From NCBI RefSeq assembly GCF_000764305.2, contig NW_025938218.1:124001-188000 (forward strand): a stretch of 64,000 nucleotides of DNA. The letters are read 5' to 3'. This stretch comes from Hyalella azteca. Lineage: Eukaryota; Arthropoda; Malacostraca; Amphipoda; Hyalellidae. Both the position numbers and the translations under genes were made by a program. This document shows, one piece after another, positions 60,320 through 64,000 of this stretch. Each line of letters starts with the position of its first letter. The stretch's first letter is position 1. The notes under the pieces are model-generated. The model was not told the origin of the DNA and did not search any database. It was given only the letters and a program-made list of their open reading frames with translations.

Positions 60320-60954
60320 AGGAAAGAGCGCTTTACCGTTCCAGTTACGATTTACGAGTCAAGTAAAGTCTTGATTGCCTGAAATTATTAACGTTCTTCG
60401 TGAACACTTGGTCGTAAACACAAGGCTAGATCAGTGATAAAGATAGCTGGTCTCAATATACCAGCATTTATTTGTTTGTGGAATTGTCGTTATAGGCAGT
60501 CAGGCGGGTAAAAAGCGGCAAAATCTTTGTAATTCTACAAATGATTTATCTCTGTCGTAGATCAATACCGCATTGGGTGTGGATTGGCCTGATGCTGATT
60601 GTAAAGTAAAATAGCGGCGATCGAAATTCTGAGCACGACTCCCATTTCCTTTTTCATCAATCATAACTCGTCAATATCCAACATTCACGAAACGTGGCTA
60701 TAAATCATGAAGTTTAGCTATTAAAACTTTTACTGTACACCTGACAGATCTACAAAGTTTTGACTAGTTACATTATTATTTTCTGCTCTGCCATTAAATT
60801 CTATCGGCTCGACTATCAACTGTGGGCTATAAATACGATTGAACCTTAATTTCCAATTATATTGCACACAGTATTATATTTTAGATGAACATAGTTTGGA
60901 AGTGTTTCGACTAGAGCTCTATCAAAAGAAGCCCTCGAGTAAAGAAATAAGTCT
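60320..60954. other. No gene seen
   Basis: Unique sequence between the 18-bp array and interspersed repeat copy 2. Confidence 0.55.
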
Positions 60955-61303
60955 TATTTACAACACTTCTCTTTAACTTCACTTCTTGTTGTGTGTTTGT
61001 TTGTCTGCTACAAATCTTGTAATCGATATTTAACACACTTCTACCTGTCAAATCAATCTAAAATTTTGCACACTTGCGTTAAGTCGGAGACAGTGCTTGA
61101 ATCAATTGACAAAATAAATAATTGGAAAATTAAAAAAATTTAAATTTTAAGAAGTAAAAAATTTTAATATTAATAAATAGAAATAATGATAAGAAATTCA
61201 AACATATTCATTGTACATGTGTAATGTCGCAGACACTGGCCTCCTTAATTTAGAAATGTTGTCTTTAAAAAGTAATTTTTAAACGCATATTATTTAACAG
61301 TGA
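60955..61303 (-). repeat. Interspersed repeat, copy 2 (inverted)
   Basis: Reverse complement of the repeat at 5789-6133: CAACACTTCTCTTTAACTTC, TCGATATTTAACACACTTCT, CACTTGCGTTAAGTCGGAGA and AGACACTGGCCTCCTTAA can all be aligned with the first copy. The far end (AAACGCATATTATTTAACAG) is itself part of a younger tandem duplication. Confidence 0.8.
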
Positions 61304-61610
61304 AAAACATTATTCCAGGAACATCGTGATGTTTTATTCATTCTGAGCTGAGACTGAGTCATGGGGTCAGCCGAATGCAACTCACACGAATATTTTACCC
61401 ACCAACATGACTAGCCGATCATTAAAAAGTAATTTTTAAACGCATATTATTTAACAGTGAAAAACATTATTCCAGGAACATCGTGATGTTTTATTCATTC
61501 TGAGCAGAGACTGAGTCATGGGGTCAGCCGAATGCAACTCACACGAATATTTCATATTCGTGTGAGAATATTTTACCCACGAATATTTTACCCACCAACA
61601 TGACTAGTCG
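61265..61610. repeat. 157-bp tandem duplication with an inserted palindrome
   Basis: TTAAAAAGTAATTTTTAAAC starts at 61265 and 61422, and both copies run through ACATCGTGATGTTTTATTCA, GTCATGGGGTCAGCCGAATG and ACCCACCAACATGACTAG. The second copy has about 33 extra bases that form the palindrome CTCACACGAATAT-TTC-ATATTCGTGTGAG (61538-61566) plus a repeat of TATTTTACCCACGAA. Confidence 0.95.
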
Positions 61611-62129
61611 ACGCTCGGGTTCATTCAGCAGCAAAAGCAGCGGCAGCGTCGCCAGATCAGCACAGATCGATAAGATCAATACAGCTACCGACGGCCTTCA
61701 TTCATGGCCTGTATAACGGACCTCACGGCCGGTCTACCAGTAGGGATCTTTTGCACTCGAGATAATAGTATATGCAATGTATGTAAATAACATTAAAATT
61801 ATGCAAAATATATTGTTATTATGGTCAATATTAATATATAATTGTAATTAAGATTATATATAATAGAGATAGTAATTTGTAGTATAAAGATAATGAAGAT
61901 AATAAATAATATTCAGAGCAGAAATTAATCTTTATTCAGCACAAGTATTCGCAAAGTATTCTGCCTGCTATTTTTAATTCTTGCCGTAGAATAGCAAATG
62001 ATGAATGGCATGTGATCGCCAAATTGAGTTCAATGCGTGTACTTAGAAAATCCAAACATAGTGATATACTTAAATTTTCAAACACGCTAAAACGAAAATT
62101 CGGATTTTCCAGAGAAGTTGAGGCCAGAA
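61611..62129. other. No gene seen
   Basis: GC-richer from 61611 to 61745 (CAGCAGCAAAAGCAGCGGCA), then strongly AT-rich. Confidence 0.5.
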
Positions 62130-62205
62130 GTTGAGTTGAGTTTTATTCGGCCAGCAGCAGCAGCGCCAGTAAGTTTTAAGGACAGGGGGAACTAAGCCCC
62201 TAGGA
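62130..62205 (-). mobile_element. Possible non-LTR retrotransposon 3' terminus
   Basis: On the minus strand the sequence reads GGGGCTTAGTTCCCC, then GGCGCTGCTGCTGCTGGCC, then GAATAAAACTCAACTCAACT. A GCTGCTGCTGGCC box followed by AATAAA and a short tandem tail is a common arrangement at 3' ends of CR1/L2-type elements. No coding sequence can be read upstream, so this is a tentative call. Confidence 0.35.
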
Positions 62206-62271
62206 GATTTACAGGGTGTTCAGTAACTGCTAAAATCTTTAGGACTGCAGTACAACAACAATCGCATTGAT

Positions 62272-62519
62272 TACTATGTGTTTGCAGCAGTAACAACTTA
62301 TAGTGAGGCTACATTATACTGAAAATAAGGATTTTTTATTAAAGAAAACATAATAATTTTAGCAAATGAGTATGAGTTTATTTAGCAAATTACTGTATGT
62401 TTGCAGTAGTAACAATAGTAACAACTTATAGTGAGGCTACATTATATTGAATATGAGGATTTTTTATTAAAGAGAACATAATAAATTTAGCAAATGAATT
62501 TAAGATTATTTAGTATGTC
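62272..62519. repeat. 119-bp tandem duplication, two copies
   Basis: TACTATGTGTTTGCAGCAGT at 62272 and TACTGTATGTTTGCAGTAGT at 62391. Both continue AACTTATAGTGAGGCTACAT and GGATTTTTTATTAAAGA. The second copy has a further small repeat AGTAACAATAGTAACAAC. Confidence 0.95.
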
Positions 62520-64000
62520 ATAAAAATATTTTTAGTTAGCTAAAAAAATACAAATAAAAAACAGAAATAGGCCCCCAAAATAGGCCTAATGGCTCCACTC
62601 GTCAGTAGCATCATCAAAATTCATTGAGTATGCAGACAAGTCTGGATTTTACATGTGAATCTCATATACTAGCATTGCAATTTCATGTAATTATAATTAA
62701 TTAATCATTTCAATCTGTATTTTTAAATTTTGCTTAGAAAATAATTGAAAAATATTAATTTGTATTTTAGAATGTTTCTAAGCACGATGTTTAATGATTA
62801 TACCTGTACTTGTATTTCATTGCTTAAATTTTTTATTAGTTATTAATTAGTTATTTAGTTAGTTGATTGGTTATTTTAAGTTGAAGAGCAAAATTTTGGC
62901 CCAAAAAACATTTTGTTTCTGATTAGGCTTTTCTTAGCAGGCCGCGAGTTTAGGACTCGAGCATTTGCATCCAGGACATACTGACCGGGGCTTTAAAATT
63001 GACAAGTACTATAATCTTCAATAAATTTACGTCATTTGTAAATAGTTAATTCTCTTTCTGTGTATTCTGTGCATTTAATTTTGTTCGAAAAACACATTTG
63101 ATTCATTGCAATACATTGAGCACAAAATGAGAGTTAAGATCAGACGTTACAATTTATTAGTATCATAAATTCCCGGTGTTCAGTGGAGTGCATATCAGCA
63201 AGAAGACCGAACGAACCAAATGTCAGGGCGGGGGTTCTCAGTAACGTTCATATAATTATTCTAACCGTTGGCAGTAACACTGCATATGTCAAGTGTCTCT
63301 AGCTCTCGTTTAGCTGCAAAGCGAAGAATTAGCTATGGTCTGTCCTTTATTATTTTTATTTATAAGAGAGTGAAGACTTAAGCCGGCACCTTATGTAGGG
63401 TCCAGCAACTGTCCCGTATCAATACTGACAGTTTCGCCCTGCGTCACATGGAATGTTTCTGACAGGGAGGGCTTGAGCGGGTAGAATTAATCAAAAGTGT
63501 AGGTTATGTATATGTACGCTATATTCTGAATAAACATAAATGAATGTAATTTCTTTGCTTGCATGCGAAAATTCTGATATTGCTTAGTTAATGATATCTT
63601 TTAATTAAAAGAGTAACGGCTTTTGATGTTGAGAAATGGTCTGAGTAGAGCTTAGACTTCGATAATGTTGCAGCATGAGAACATTTACGTTTATTGCAAC
63701 ATCAATCGGTCGACGAATAATTTATGACATTCTTTACATGATTTGGTAGCTTGAAATTAATAATAAGAGGTGTTAGTGAAATGCATTAAACTGTATACTC
63801 GACTGCCTTTTATTTATTTGAATTTTTTATTTTACATCCTGGACTGGATAAAAAATTCATCGTAGAAAGTTTAGTTTTAAAAGGTGTTTGAAAAGTTTAG
63901 TCAGTAATCAATCAAAACTAGTAATCAGTCAATATAAACACTAATAAATTTCAGCGCAGCAGGAGACATGATTTTACTTTAACTTTACATTACTTCAACT
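62520..64000. other. No gene seen to the window end
   Basis: AT-rich unique sequence. A TTAGTTATTTAGTTAG-type short repeat lies at 62836-62870. No open frame of note. Confidence 0.55.

Noticed and set aside
59975..60382. 135-codon frame with hexapeptide repeats as a repetitive protein
   Set aside because: Unit length 18 keeps any stop-free frame open; another + frame and a - frame are open too, and the repeat phase slips at one base.
62211..62225. ACAGGGTGTTCAG as a second CAGGGTGTCCC transposon end
   Set aside because: Only eight bases match, and no partner end or TA duplication is visible.
1..64000. tRNA, rRNA and snRNA genes
   Set aside because: I looked for GGTTCRANNC-type B boxes with matching acceptor stems and for rRNA-like conserved strings and found none that held up.

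Overview
This window looks like animal nuclear DNA. It is AT-rich, lacks bacterial-style gene packing, carries eukaryotic transposable-element debris throughout, and has an unusual number of minisatellites. An arthropod, perhaps a crustacean, would fit the non-LTR retrotransposon fragments and the mariner-like and hAT-like short inverted-repeat elements. That placement is an inference, because no host gene anchors it. No complete protein-coding gene can be supported. The longest open frames (up to 135 codons) either lie in tandem arrays whose unit is a multiple of three or look no better than chance.

Layout. The first 8 kb holds a 25-bp array, the C-terminal end of a non-LTR retrotransposon (549-830, +), a perfect 38-bp Nextera mate-pair junction left in the assembly (1619-1656), an 811-bp foldback element with CAGGGTGTCCC ends (2191-3001), one copy of an interspersed repeat found again inverted 55 kb away (5789-6133), and a 42/44-bp minisatellite (6826-7310). 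From 7.7 to 14.5 kb there are four full copies of a roughly 150-bp hAT-like MITE, two of them fused head to head, plus palindromes and 30-bp and 37-bp arrays. From 14.5 to 24 kb the sequence is mostly featureless, with a few GC-richer islands.

From 24 to 33 kb repeats dominate: short interspersed repeats with subterminal inverted repeats and a GGACAGAC-type core (six copies in the window, at 14.3, 24.4, 25.4, 31.7, 38.3 and 40.7 kb), a 42-bp array, a second non-LTR retrotransposon 3' end with a pentanucleotide tail (27608-28005, -), a GT microsatellite, and a 43-bp array of about 21 copies whose unit can fold on itself (29697-30586). From 35 to 50 kb there are mostly two- or three-copy tandem duplications, two further MITE-like hairpins and two CpG-dense islands (43480-44520). 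From 53.9 to 56.0 kb an approximately 90-bp block occurs three times in diverged surroundings. The last 4 kb holds an 18-bp array, the inverted partner of the 5.8-kb repeat, and two more local duplications.

The elements do not form a pathway. What stands out is the way this stretch evolves: non-autonomous elements with hairpin ends, minisatellites arising within or beside them, and repeated local duplication. The best leads are the hairpin-forming 43-bp array, the six-copy HINE/DINE-like family with an array grown inside one copy, the foldback element with mirror-image internal minisatellites, and the triplicated block near 54-56 kb. All copy numbers, boundaries and homologies come from reading by eye; no search was run.
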